64,000 nt of DNA, taken from an uncultured Clostridia bacterium (GTDB lineage Bacteria; Bacillota; Clostridia; Oscillospirales; Ruminococcaceae). Positions 39,101-46,928 of the stretch are shown here, in pieces. A model generated the notes under the pieces. That model saw only the letters and a program-made list of their open reading frames with translations, searched no databases and was not told the origin of the DNA. Each line of letters opens with the position of its first letter. Positions within the stretch are counted from its first letter, which is position 1. Location of the stretch: NCBI GenBank assembly GCA_947168885.1, contig CAMVNQ010000008.1, forward strand, positions 113,207 through 177,206, in the 5' to 3' direction. The position numbers and the translations under genes are program-made.

Positions 39101-41535
39101 ATATCATTGCTGACGGAGAATCTTATGATATACTCTTCAGGGACATTCATAAGGCATATCGCGGTGAGCCGGTGAAAAGTGAGGAATATACAGGATACGA
39201 GGCAGCTCTTCACGAGAAAAACCTAAGAATGTCGTCAAAGCTTCAAGAGGCATTTGACTTTTATGACAGGACTCTCTCAGGCTGTACAGGTACGACCCTG
39301 CCGCAGTCCCTTGATGAAAAAGACAGCCTGTCGTCCGTTTGCGGGATAGGAACTGTACAGATCGTCGGGAATATACAGAACGGGAAAGTGAAGGCGTTCT
39401 GCGAGGAATGCGGTTTGTCTCTGAATGCGTTTTTTACAACTGCTTTTGCGCTAACCCTTAAAACATTTACGGGAAGCAGGGATGTGGTCTTTACAACGAT
39501 CTACCACGGAAGAAATGATCCGAGGACAGCAGATAGTGTGGCTATGTTTGTAAAGACTTTTCCGGTACGTCCTGACCTTTCGCGGAGCCTTTCAGTGACG
39601 GATGCGGTCAGAGCCTGCTCGCAGCTCCTCATAAGCCTTATGGCTAATGATATAGTAAGTTTTGCCGAGGTAAGAAACAAGTATGGCATTGAGTCCGATA
39701 TAATATTTGCTTATCAGGGAGGACATAGCAGCATGGATGAAACGGAGGAGACCGATCTTGCCTTATCACAGGCAAAATCATTGTTCGGTCTGGATGTGTC
39801 CCTTGACGGGGAAAAGATCATTTATGATTTTGAGTACGATCCTTCGGTCTATGCGGAAAAAACAATAAATGCTTTCTATGAACTTATGGAAGCAATCATT
39901 GCCGGAATGCTTGAGAAAAAAGACCTGAGCGCTGTATGCAGTGCTGATTATGTGAAAGCACTTGTACCGGAACATCCTTCAGTTATTTCGGCAACCGGAA
40001 AAGAAAGTGACGACAATAAAACAGGCCGGCAGGAAGCTCGCGATAATAGTCCGGAAGTTGAGAATGCCGGATCACAGGAATCTATAAGTATCTTTATCGA
40101 CATATTCAGGAAGGTCCTGTCTGTCAGCGAAGTAAATGAAAACAGCAATTTCTTTGAACTTGGCGGTACATCGCTGTCAGCTGCAAAAGTAATGATGGCG
40201 GCTATGTCAAAGCAGCTTCGGATAGTGTACCAGGATGTGTTCGACAACCCCACCCCAGCGGGGCTGGCAGCAGTCATTGCACGTAAACATATCGAAGAAT
40301 TCGGTGAGGGCAATACAATACAAAGCGACCACGCGGTAACGTCTGTTGAGCTCGGAGCGAAAAAGGTTGAAAATGCGCTTGCCTTCAACAGTGATGAATT
40401 TCTTGATGAAATACCGCTTTGCAAAGAGCGCCTTCATCTGCAAGGCAATGTAATGCTTGCAGGTGCAACAGGGTATCTTGGGATACATATACTGAACGAA
40501 CTTTTGAAAACAGGCACCGGTAAGATATACTGCCTTATCGGAGGCCATGGCAAAGATGTAAAAACACGTCTTGAAAGCTATTATACCTATTATTTCAACG
40601 ACCCTGATCAGGACGCTTTCAAATCCCGTGTTATAGCGGTCGAAGCTGATATAACCGACGCGGCGACCCTTAAAGCTTTTGACGAATATGATTACTCTGT
40701 GGTTATCAATTGCGCTGCCTGCGTGAAACACTTTGCAAAAGAAGATATGATGATGCAGGTCAATGTATATGGCGTACAGAATCTTGTGAAACTTTGCCTT
40801 GAAAAGAAAGCGAGATTTATACATATTTCCTCTGTATCTGTGGCCGGAGATTCCGTGGAAGCAGGAGCGACAGCAAAGGTGCTCAGCGAAAATAATCTTG
40901 AGCTTGGTCAGGAAGTTGAATCGAATGTATATGTGCACACAAAGTATCTGGCTGAAAAATACATTTTGCATACGATCGAAAATGAAGGCCTGGACGCTAA
41001 GATCATGCGCGTAGGAAACCTTATGGGAAGGAATGAAGACGGAGAATTTCAGATAAACTTTAATTCCAACAACTTTATGAACACTTTGAAAGCGTATGCT
41101 ATACTTGGTTGTTTCCCTGTAAATAAGGCGCATGATAACGACGAGCTTTCTCCGGTTGATGAGGTCGCGAAAGCAGTTGTGCTGCTCAGCCAGACTCCTG
41201 ATAAATTCACCGTCTTCCATCCCTATAATTCTCATTCCGTTGAAATGGGTGATATTATATATGCAATAAATGAATCAGGAATCAAGATCGATCTTGTGGA
41301 AGACGCTGAGTTTGAAGAAAGACTTTCAAAGGCACTTTCGGACGAAGGTAAGAATCAGTATATGCTGCCGCTTGTCGGGTATGATCTTGAAGATAAACGC
41401 GTAGAAAATATTTCGGATAATGCTTTTACCGTTAAAGCGCTGTACCGTCTTGGGTTTAAATGGTCTCTGACTGATGTGGAGTATATCAGGATGCTTTTTG
41501 AGTCTGTGAAAACATTAGGCTTTTTCGATGTATAA
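33148..41535 (+). CDS. Nonribosomal peptide synthetase: half-C, A-T-C-A-T-C-T-reductase
   Basis: 2795 residues from the ATG at 33148 (AGGAG eight bases upstream). Order: C-terminal half of a condensation domain without HHxxxDG (1-245); A1 (250-735; TSGSTG near 407, NSYGPTE); T1 (Ser791); C2 with H964-H965...D969-G970; A2 (1270-1750; TSGSTG near 1423, NGYGPTE); T2 (Ser1811); C3 with H1984-H1985...D1989-G1990; T3 (ELGGTS, Ser2342); reductase (2430-2795) with GATGYLG at 2439-2445 and Tyr2595-Lys2599. Eye-aligned specificity residues are D-V-A-T-D-G-S-V-S-K for A1 and D-F-M-S-D-G-G-I-S-K for A2; no known substrate match. The third module lacks an A domain. Product is probably a short peptide aldehyde released with NAD(P)H. 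No phosphopantetheinyl transferase is in the window. Confidence 0.95.
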   Translation: MDKKDIEGIEISDTAKYEKVKAWYESIFAGCGSETLLYADGCGNKDDNGIYILHSRTDVSDIKKLCSDKPYSEEAFLTSAFALALCAYTSAEQAVFTVKGNIPVFLPYEKTLTVEEYIGKCSCYLSSARDNGIAELSENEIRDLNGSYGITGKIMFGIISGTTSDTGVSGRDNGSQICLETAVSADDALDIICRYDPSSYSEYTVKGFAHLIDHIIGEMMIRVNVNDITLVDEKGEETIVSLYDTDHEVKERPAYRLLQDAAKIYPDNLKVIAIDRKLTHKELNEEANALGHCLADIGAGPEVKVAVLADRDSYAYVMREGVLKSGGAFMPIDPEYPEDRISYILEDSHCNILVTSPNVLSRRKGYLDSLRNSGITVVNVAEAVKSGAVDDLNVDVPPTALAYVIYTSGSTGKPKGVMLTNSNLVNYADDNEKNLETLSFVDRADVLAAVAPFTFDVSIAEEFLGYSRGKTTVIATMEQIMDAAQMRDLIINNHVGFMTCTPTYLMTMIETESFRPAVKQLKVADLGAEVFPATLYDKLMAINPGLYVVNSYGPTECTVSCTLKEVVNADDITVGKPLANVKMATVDREGRLQPPGAMGELVIMGAGVGRGYIGRDDLNERSFIKILGLPAYRSGDLVRIREDGDIDFHGRMDNQVKLRGLRVELSEIETVLGSYPGIRSCAVIVAKGNTDYLAAYFTAEHQVEISSLRSHLAAKLTEYMVPQAYMQLDVMPVNANGKIDRKALPEITVSAEDIVAPETPMQEKIIKLAEQALNGNKIGITTDLFAAGLSSVGCMRLCALIYENLGKNIKVAQVYENNTVAAIEKLILDEDSEVDYSVRDEYPLSMTQTGIYIECERYPDSTTYNLPFLYELDSSVDLNKLKKAVEDAVRSHPYLFMTPCRNAKGELFARRRDDEPFEIKIVKCKELPDDKTLVRPFDLESDDVLFRAEIYETDDGRWFFLDTHHIVSDGGSLDILVRDIERAYQGEHPEKESYTGYEYALDEIVSRNSEQYKKAEKWYEGILADCGGETVPVRDGVPENGRIAFERSYGVTDAAVIRKYCEDNSLTLNAFFMSATALALSAYTASEQAVFTTVYNGRNDARLENSVSMLVKTLPVYMPCDEKISVKEYINKCQNYLLTAMANDVYSFAELRQKFDIRAEVIVTYQGEFEHGAMIGGSFAALKTLELSRPVAPLGLDILLDGDRIVFEKEYDPSSFSGYTVNGFTDLIDHIAGEMISKDNIQNITLISEQDKKAISELYDSAYPVVMRPAYRLLQDQTEKTPDRKAVVADDRTLTFRQLNEEANALGHCLKKAGAGPDTIVATLGERNSYAYVMRQGILKSGGAFLPIDPEYPEDRIRFIVEDAGVKLIVTTGSVIEKRRAFLDELALTGIRIIDVCEAVKEESRNDLNVDVSENALAYVIYTSGSTGRPKGVMLTNKNLVNFVDPNEKNNEILGYTGRGTAALAIAALTFDFSIMEEFVPIANGMTVVLATHEQIMDPIALAELMSENRVDVMSCTPSYIMNLLDMGEYTDVFTKAVKRLRSIDFGAEAFPSSLLDKLKAVNPDIYIMNGYGPTEATISCTMQVIENADNITIGIPNANVSVCTVDRDGRLQPLGALGEMIIMGDGVGRGYVGRDDLTQRSFITMLGKPAYRSGDLVRICEDGNIEFHGRIDNQVKLRGLRVELGEIENVINTYPSVNSCIVIVVRKETEYLAAYFTANEQVDTDDLRVHIASKLTEYMVPQVFMQLEKMPLTANGKINKKALPEPNVAKEQIVPPESEMQQEIMSVVRSVIGDAPVGITTDLFAAGLSSLSCIRLGTLLSGKFEKNIGITEIFEGKTIRALEKVILQKDSENAAIFELREKYPLTMTQMGIFAESIKFAGTTVYNIPCLYKLPEDTDIKRYKEAVQTAFMAHPYIYMTLEMGEDEEVYAVRHKVTAPDIATAEVLPSKEELVRPFDLTAEEPLYRVAVYDTKEGKYLFIDLHHIIADGESYDILFRDIHKAYRGEPVKSEEYTGYEAALHEKNLRMSSKLQEAFDFYDRTLSGCTGTTLPQSLDEKDSLSSVCGIGTVQIVGNIQNGKVKAFCEECGLSLNAFFTTAFALTLKTFTGSRDVVFTTIYHGRNDPRTADSVAMFVKTFPVRPDLSRSLSVTDAVRACSQLLISLMANDIVSFAEVRNKYGIESDIIFAYQGGHSSMDETEETDLALSQAKSLFGLDVSLDGEKIIYDFEYDPSVYAEKTINAFYELMEAIIAGMLEKKDLSAVCSADYVKALVPEHPSVISATGKESDDNKTGRQEARDNSPEVENAGSQESISIFIDIFRKVLSVSEVNENSNFFELGGTSLSAAKVMMAAMSKQLRIVYQDVFDNPTPAGLAAVIARKHIEEFGEGNTIQSDHAVTSVELGAKKVENALAFNSDEFLDEIPLCKERLHLQGNVMLAGATGYLGIHILNELLKTGTGKIYCLIGGHGKDVKTRLESYYTYYFNDPDQDAFKSRVIAVEADITDAATLKAFDEYDYSVVINCAACVKHFAKEDMMMQVNVYGVQNLVKLCLEKKARFIHISSVSVAGDSVEAGATAKVLSENNLELGQEVESNVYVHTKYLAEKYILHTIENEGLDAKIMRVGNLMGRNEDGEFQINFNSNNFMNTLKAYAILGCFPVNKAHDNDELSPVDEVAKAVVLLSQTPDKFTVFHPYNSHSVEMGDIIYAINESGIKIDLVEDAEFEERLSKALSDEGKNQYMLPLVGYDLEDKRVENISDNAFTVKALYRLGFKWSLTDVEYIRMLFESVKTLGFFDV

Positions 41536-41562
41536 AGATTGTGTTAAAATGTCATAACAAAG

Positions 41563-41599
41563 CGATCCCCAAAGTTCTGAAACTGATCTTTGGGGATCG
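41563..41599. terminator. Hairpin terminator after NRPS gene
   Basis: Perfect 12-bp stem CGATCCCCAAAG / CTTTGGGGATCG with a 13-base loop; only a weak T run (TATTTGC) follows. Confidence 0.65.
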
Positions 41600-41657
41600 T
41601 ATTTGCTATATTTAAAAGCCGACGAAAACAAGCACAGTATTTCATATCTGTTCCTCC

Positions 41658-42203
41658 TTAAATCTTCTGACTGCCTGTTGACCAGACGTGTTTTTCGTTT
41701 TTGTTTGCCGGCTTGTTCTGTGCCATTACTCCTGCAAGTGCATGAGGTACATATGGCTCTTCAAGATAGCCTGTCTCATCGGCTGTCAGTTCAAGATCGA
41801 CAGCCTTTGCCGCACCCTCGATGTGGTGAAGCTTTGTTGCGCCAACAACAGGTGAAGTCACCTTTGTAAGCAGCCAAGCAAGAGATACTTCTGTCATGGA
41901 AACGCCGTGCTTTTCGGCAAGCTCTGCAACCCGGCGGATAATTATTTCATCCTGCTCCTTTGTGGCATCATACTTGAATTTTGCGTAGCTATCCTCCTCG
42001 GCACGCTTTGAAGTCTCACCGGGAAGCCTTGACAGTCTTCCGCTTGCAAGGGCGCTGTACGGTGTCATGGCGATGTTGTCCTCTGTGCAGAGCATAGCCT
42101 TTATCGTGATCTCTTTGAAACTCATAGTCTGATAGAGCTTTTCGCAGGCGTTCACGATCTCTTCTTTGCGTGAAGCCGTCAGTTCAGGCGATCCCTTTGG
42201 CAT
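41658..42203 (-). pseudogene. In-frame chimera: TetR N-terminus fused to aldo/keto reductase C-terminus
   Basis: 181 residues, start chosen at ATG 42203 after AAGGAGGACTGACA. Residues 1-36 (MPKGSPELTASRKEEI ... MSFKEITIK) are the first helices of a TetR regulator; from AMLCTEDNIAMTPYSALASG onward the chain is the C-terminal half of a YakC-type aldo/keto reductase (SMTEVSLAWLLTK, SPVVGATKLHHIE). A deletion has removed the rest of both genes and left the frame open. The product probably has neither activity. Co-transcribed with the flavin reductase gene, five bases upstream. Confidence 0.8.
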
Positions 42204-42205
42204 TG

Positions 42206-42757
42206 TCAGTCCTCCTTGTTCTTGAATGTCAGGCACTTTCCGATCACGTCACCCGTTCGCAGATACTGATAATTCGGGAACTCAAACAGCACAGGTCTGA
42301 CTTTTGTGTAATCGGGCTTGCCCTTATCGTTCAGACAATCCTCCTCAACATAGGTGTTGTCTATCGTGCAGATGAAGCTCTCAAAATTCGGCGTTTTGTA
42401 AATATCATCGACCTTGCATTCAAGGATAAGATTAGCGGACTTGATGATCGGCATACCGTTTTCGCCAAGCTCATATTCAAACAGATCGGACTTGTCAGCC
42501 TTAGCCCCTTTAACAGAACCCGAAACATCGACAGCAGGCAGCATTTCCTCTGTCACAAGGTTTACTGACAGCCTGCCGTTTTCCTTGATAAGATGATTGA
42601 TGAAATGCGGCTCGGCAAGGCTCACAAGAATGCGGTCATGTCCGATGATACCGATGTGTGCCACAAGCGTCCATGTGGGTTTATCGCCGTTCATAGCACC
42701 TATCACGGTAACAGGCGTGGGATAAAGTGCCAGCTTTGTATCAATGCTTTTTTTCAT
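42206..42757 (-). CDS. Flavin reductase-like domain protein
   Basis: 183 residues from ATG 42757, preceded by ACAGGAGTGATACTT. FMN-binding split-barrel features: LYPTPVTVIGAM, ISLAEPHF-like ILVSLAEPHFINHL, GRLSVNLVTEEM. The family (HpaC/flavoredoxin-like) reduces flavin or acts as an FMN oxidoreductase. Behind a promoter region carrying two TGACAC-type palindromes (42782-42830), probably sites of the TetR regulator now deleted from the next gene. Confidence 0.88.
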   Translation of the reverse strand: MKKSIDTKLALYPTPVTVIGAMNGDKPTWTLVAHIGIIGHDRILVSLAEPHFINHLIKENGRLSVNLVTEEMLPAVDVSGSVKGAKADKSDLFEYELGENGMPIIKSANLILECKVDDIYKTPNFESFICTIDNTYVEEDCLNDKGKPDYTKVRPVLFEFPNYQYLRTGDVIGKCLTFKNKED

Positions 42758-42781
42758 AAGTATCACTCCTGTATTATATTC

Positions 42782-42830
42782 TGACATTGTGTCACCATGG
42801 ATGTTGTAACACCATTCTGACACTGTGTCA
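42782..42830 (-). promoter_or_regulatory. Twin TGACACxGTGTCA operators upstream of flavin reductase gene
   Basis: Copy 1 at 42782-42794 (TGACATTGTGTCA) and copy 2 at 42818-42830 (TGACACTGTGTCA, perfect palindrome around one base) lie 36 bases centre to centre. TATAAT at 42773-42778 (minus) is a likely -10. The TetR remnant encoded two genes down is the likely former reader. Confidence 0.6.
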
Positions 42831-42999
42831 ATATACATTCGGGAATTTTTAGATTTTCAGCATTATCAACAAAGCATAGCAGTTTGTATAGGGCATATTA
42901 AACAGAAGGGTATGCCTTCCATTTGTGGAGGACATCGAAAGTTTGATAATTCTTTAAACCATGATCGTCGCCAATTCCAAAAATTTTTTAAAAAATGTA

Positions 43000-43028
43000 T
43001 TGACAAATGAAATATTGTGTGATATAAT
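43000..43028 (+). promoter_or_regulatory. Promoter of T-box leader
   Basis: TTGACA (43000-43005), 17-base spacer, TATAAT (43023-43028), directly upstream of the T-box RNA. Confidence 0.8.
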
Positions 43029-43034
43029 CCAAAA

Positions 43035-43304
43035 CATAAGCTGTGAGGAAGACACGCAGAGGTTCGCCAATGTCTCCAGAGAGCCGACGGTAGGTGTGAG
43101 TCGGTGATATGCGTTCTGATGTATCCCTTCTGAGCCGAAGTGCTGAAATATGCAGTAAGCGCTTCCGTGATTCTGCGTCAATGAATAGGACTTGCTGGAG
43201 TCTGAAGTGGTGTTACGCAATAGCGGCACAATTTGAGTGGTACCGCGGGTAATCAAGTACTTGATACTCGTCTCAAAGATCATTTCTTTGAGACGAGTTT
43301 TTGT
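43035..43304 (+). promoter_or_regulatory. T-box riboswitch with terminator
   Basis: The leader has the T-box order: stem I with AGAGAGCCGACGGUAGGUG-type distal loop (43078-43096), a specifier-side segment ending CTTCTGAGCCG (about 43127-43137), the invariant T-box GAGTGGTACCGCGGG (43235-43249), and a 13-bp terminator stem (43266-43278 with 43286-43298) followed by a T run. Uncharged tRNA would favour the antiterminator and switch on the downstream gene. The specifier reads as ATC or TAT depending on alignment, so Ile or Tyr cannot be decided by eye. Confidence 0.92.
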
Positions 43305-43487
43305 TTTTTCGCGAAAAAGATCCGCGCTAAGACAAGGATGTCATAAGGAAGTTTTCCAAAGCACCGCAAGGACGCGGCGCATACAAAAGAAAACTTACGA
43401 TACTTCTCGTTTCATTTTCCAGTATTCAAACCAAACATGGCTGCTGGGCTAAGTGCCGGCAAGCCCTGACCGAAAGGAGAATTTATC

Positions 43488-45842
43488 ATGAGCGAAAAAG
43501 TAAATCAGCAGAGTGCAGAAATGAAGATCAGAGAGGTAGCGCAGCGTATAGCCGCATTGCGCGAGGATCTCGGTCTGACCGCCCGGGAAATGGCGGAAGT
43601 GACAGGTTATTCCGTGGAGGATTATGTGAAATTCGAATCCGGTGAAAAGGACTTCACGTTCACGTTTGTTTACAAGTGCGCCAATAAATTCCATGTTGAG
43701 ATAACCGACCTCATGGAAGGCAGCAGCCCGGAGCTTAGCAGTTATACGGTAACCCGCAAGGGCGAAGGCGCGCCGATCGTCCGCAGACAGGGATTTGTTT
43801 ACAATCGTCTTGCGGCGAAATTCAAGAACAAGACCCTCGAACCATTCCATGTAGTCATCCCGTATTCCGAAGAAGCGCTTTCTCAGCCGCTTCATATGTC
43901 AAGTCACGCGGGACAGGAAATGGACATCGTTATCAAGGGAACGATGCGTATGACTGTGGGCTCGCATACGGAGATACTTCACGCGGGAGACAGCATCTAC
44001 TACGACAGCTCCATACCCCACAATGAAACGGCGCTTGACGGTGAGGACTGCGAGATATACGCGCTTGTCATGGCTCCGAGAGGTACCGCAGGCATGGCGG
44101 AATACCATGAGCACGTTACGGAGCACTATCTGACAAATGTTGACAAAGCAGGTCTCTTGCATCCTGTGGCGGAAAAGTTTGTCGGGTGCGAGACCGACGA
44201 TATGGGTGTGCTGAGTGCTGTCAATTTCAAAAATCAGGATAAGTTCAATTTCGCCTATGATATAGTTGATGCTATGGCGGAAAAATGCCCCGATAAGACG
44301 GCGATGATCTATGTGGATGTCAATCATAATGAACGCCGCTTCACATTCGCGGACATAAAGCGGTATTCCAGCCAGACCGCAAATTATTTCACATCGCTCG
44401 GAATAAAAAAAGGACACCGCGTAATGCTGATACTCAAGAGGCACTATCAGTTCTGGTTCTCGATAATCGCGCTGCATCGCATAGGCGCTCTGGTGATCCC
44501 CGCGTCAAATATGCTCAAGGAGCACGACCTCGAATATCGCTTCAATTCGGCGGAGGTGTCAGCTATAGTATGTACCGCCGACGGAGAAGTTGCGGATGAG
44601 GTAGATAAGGCCTGTGCCGTTTCGCCTACAGTGAAAACAAAGATCATGGTAAACGGTCAGCGCGAGGGCTGGCACGATTTCAACGCCGAGCTTCCCGCAT
44701 ACGGTACGGAGTTCCCGCGTACAGCCGAAACGCCCTGCGGCACCGACCCGATGCTGATATTCTTCAGCTCCGGCACATCCGGCAATCCCAAGCTCGTGCT
44801 GCACAGCTATCAGTATCCTCTCGGACATTATGTGACTGCGCGTTACTGGCAGAACGCCGACCCGAACGGCCTGCACTTCACTATCTCTGATACCGGCTGG
44901 GGCAAGGCTCTCTGGGGCAAGCTGTACGGTCAGTGGATGAACGAGGCGGCAGTGTTCGTATATGATTTTGAACGCTTCCATGCAGATGATATCCTTCCGA
45001 TGTTCAGAAAGTACAATGTGACTTCCTTCTGCGCACCGCCCACAATGTACCGTTTCTTCATCAAGGAAGATCTGTCAAAGTATGATCTTTCTTCGCTGAA
45101 ATATGCCTGCATTGCCGGTGAGGCTCTCAACCCCGAGGTATTCCACCAGTTCTATAAGGCGACCGGCATAAAGCTTATGGAGGGCTTCGGTCAGACTGAG
45201 ACCACACTTACTATCGCAAATGTTGTTGGTATGGAACCTAAGCCTGGCAGTATGGGCAAGCCGAACCCGCAGTATGATGTCCGTGTGCTTCTTCCCGACG
45301 GAACTCCCGCAGGCACAGGCGAAACAGGTGAGATCTGCGTAAAGCTGAAGGACGTTAACGCTCCCGGATACGGCGTTCCGGGACTTGCGCTGTGCTACTA
45401 CGGGGATGAAGAGAACACCGCAGATACATGGCGTGACGGTTACTATCACACAGGCGATACCGCATGGGTTGATGAGGACGGTTATTTCTGGTATGTCGGC
45501 AGGGTTGACGATGTTATCAAGTCTTCCGGCTACCGTATCGGGCCTTTCGAGATCGAGAGTGTTCTCATGGAGCTGCCCTATGTTCTTGAATGTGCGGTCA
45601 CGGGTGTTCCCGATGAGATAAGAGGTCAGGTAGTAAAGGCAACTATTGTTCTCACAAAAGATAAAACAGGTTCGGAGGAGCTTGTAAACGAGATAAAGGA
45701 ATACGTCAAAGAGCGTACTGCACCTTACAAGTACCCCCGCGTCATCGAGTTCGTTCCCGAGCTTCCGAAAACAGTAGGCAGCGGCAAGATACGCCGTGCC
45801 GCTATCCGGGAAATGGATAAGGCGAAATATCAGAGATCATGA
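43488..45842 (+). CDS. XRE-cupin-AMP-binding acyl-CoA synthetase fusion
   Basis: 784 residues. Residues about 14-72 are an XRE helix-turn-helix (LGLTAREMAEVTGYSVEDYV), about 120-205 a cupin (SSHAGQEMDIVIKG; HAGDSIYYDSSIPHNE), and about 230-784 a MACS-type acyl-CoA synthetase with FFSSGTSGNPK, GFGQTETT, YHTGDTAW, GRVDDVIKSSGYRIGP and the C-terminal lysine motif TVGSGKIRR. It should activate a carboxylic acid to its CoA ester; phenylacetate-like or branched-chain acids from amino acid breakdown fit the T-box control. AAGGAGAATTTATC before the ATG. The bases from 43305 to 43487 hold no gene. Confidence 0.92.
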   Translation: MSEKVNQQSAEMKIREVAQRIAALREDLGLTAREMAEVTGYSVEDYVKFESGEKDFTFTFVYKCANKFHVEITDLMEGSSPELSSYTVTRKGEGAPIVRRQGFVYNRLAAKFKNKTLEPFHVVIPYSEEALSQPLHMSSHAGQEMDIVIKGTMRMTVGSHTEILHAGDSIYYDSSIPHNETALDGEDCEIYALVMAPRGTAGMAEYHEHVTEHYLTNVDKAGLLHPVAEKFVGCETDDMGVLSAVNFKNQDKFNFAYDIVDAMAEKCPDKTAMIYVDVNHNERRFTFADIKRYSSQTANYFTSLGIKKGHRVMLILKRHYQFWFSIIALHRIGALVIPASNMLKEHDLEYRFNSAEVSAIVCTADGEVADEVDKACAVSPTVKTKIMVNGQREGWHDFNAELPAYGTEFPRTAETPCGTDPMLIFFSSGTSGNPKLVLHSYQYPLGHYVTARYWQNADPNGLHFTISDTGWGKALWGKLYGQWMNEAAVFVYDFERFHADDILPMFRKYNVTSFCAPPTMYRFFIKEDLSKYDLSSLKYACIAGEALNPEVFHQFYKATGIKLMEGFGQTETTLTIANVVGMEPKPGSMGKPNPQYDVRVLLPDGTPAGTGETGEICVKLKDVNAPGYGVPGLALCYYGDEENTADTWRDGYYHTGDTAWVDEDGYFWYVGRVDDVIKSSGYRIGPFEIESVLMELPYVLECAVTGVPDEIRGQVVKATIVLTKDKTGSEELVNEIKEYVKERTAPYKYPRVIEFVPELPKTVGSGKIRRAAIREMDKAKYQRS

Positions 45843-45949
45843 ACAAGACTTTTGTAACCAAAATGCCGAATCACGTCGGTACATTTCTGAAGGCAAGCAA
45901 GCGTTTTGCTTCACTCGGCGTTAATATCGCGAGAGCACAGAAGCGATAA
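45839..45949 (+). pseudogene. Truncated ACT-domain gene
   Basis: 36 residues from an ATG overlapping the synthetase stop (ATGA): MNKTFVTKMPNHVGTF then LKASKRFASLGVNIARAQKR. This is the start of an amino-acid-binding ACT domain (first strand and helix) and then a stop. Partners of such synthetases are normally about 140 residues, so the rest is lost. A strong terminator follows. Confidence 0.75.
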
Positions 45950-45988
45950 GTTCAAGGATCAAGTCAACGAAAAAATAGCTTTCAAAAA

Positions 45989-46035
45989 GACGCTCAAAAC
46001 TATAATAACAATATAGTTTTGAGCGTCTGCTTTTT
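45989..46035 (+). terminator. Strong Rho-independent terminator
   Basis: Perfect 16-bp stem (45989-46004 with 46012-46027, GACGCTCAAAACTATA), seven-base loop, then GCTTTTT. Confidence 0.92.
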
Positions 46036-46083
46036 GTTGCGATTGCTGTAAAATGATGTATAGTTAATAAATATAAATCACAG

Positions 46084-46386
46084 CTAAAGAAAGCTGCCGA
46101 TAAAATCCAACTCGATGATCGCTTCAAGGAAAGAGCTGCGAAAGCTGTAGCGATTTTCCGGATGACAGCAGCTTTTGCCTATTATGCATTCGGCGTTTAT
46201 TTTGACATTAAGAGTATCTACAAGCCTAACCGTATATGATTTTCCCATTTCCCACCAAACCTTGTAGTTGTCAACAAAAATAACATGATGTATTTTAGGT
46301 CCTGTCATATTGTAGATTTGATTAAGCTCGTAACCATCAAGCTGTGTTTCGTATACACCATCTGCTATTACAATAATATTACCCTC
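46084..46386 (-). pseudogene. Unidentified C-terminal gene fragment
   Basis: A minus-strand frame reads NIIVIADGVYETQLDGYELN, then MTGPKIHHVIFVDNYKVWWE and onward to a stop at 46084. Composition is protein-like, but the frame has no start: at about 46390 it meets the integrase remnant of the opposite strand. Family not recognised. Confidence 0.4.
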
Positions 46387-46393
46387 CGACGCT

Positions 46394-46780
46394 GTTGAAA
46401 TGCTCAAAGCATACAGGGAGAGCCAAAAAAGCACCGCCGACGAACTCGGCACAATGTGGAAAGGCTCAAACAGACTCTTTACCACTTGGGACGGCGCACC
46501 GATACACCCTGACACGTTAAGCGGTTGGTTTCACGATTTCATTCAGCGAAAGCAGCTCCCTGATATATGCTTACATAGCCTCCGGCACACGTCGGCAACT
46601 TTGCTTATAGCTGCTGGCACTCCCTTGAAAGTCGTTTCTGATAGATTAGGTCACGGCTCGCTTACCACAACAGGCAATATATATGTTCACGCAATACAGT
46701 CCGCAGAAGCGGCAGCAGCAGAAACCTTGTCTGCAATGATCGAGAAAGGCAGAAACAGCAAAAACAGAAAAATCGGATAA
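46394..46780 (+). pseudogene. Tyrosine recombinase (Tn916 Int-like), C-terminal fragment
   Basis: About 128 residues of the catalytic domain: WKGSNRLFTTWDG, HPDTLSGWFHDF, the HSLRHTSATLL box, DRLGHGSLTTTGNIYVHA with the nucleophile Tyr. The N-terminal arm-binding and core domains and the first catalytic Arg are missing, so it is inactive. A terminator-like hairpin lies at 46789-46823. The stop is about 150 bases from the tRNA-derived repeat at 46929, the usual distance of an int gene from its att site. Confidence 0.88.
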
Positions 46781-46928
46781 TACAAAAAGAGACGGCAGGC
46801 TAAAAAAGCTTACCGTCTTTTTTAATCTTTTTGAAACGAAATGCGACAAATCGCCAAAATGATGTAAAATAAATGTTTTGATTATCAAACAGCAAAACCG
46901 CCTAGCAGCGATTGTTAAGCGGTTTTTG

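Noticed and set aside
43116..43137. Assigning the T-box specifier to Ile or Tyr
   Set aside because: ATC and TAT overlap at the expected place; without a structural alignment the choice is arbitrary.
43488..45842. Acyl-CoA synthetase as missing third adenylation enzyme of the NRPS
   Set aside because: MACS-type with CoA-ligase end motif, T-box control, opposite neighbours and a separate transcript; no link to the NRPS beyond distance.
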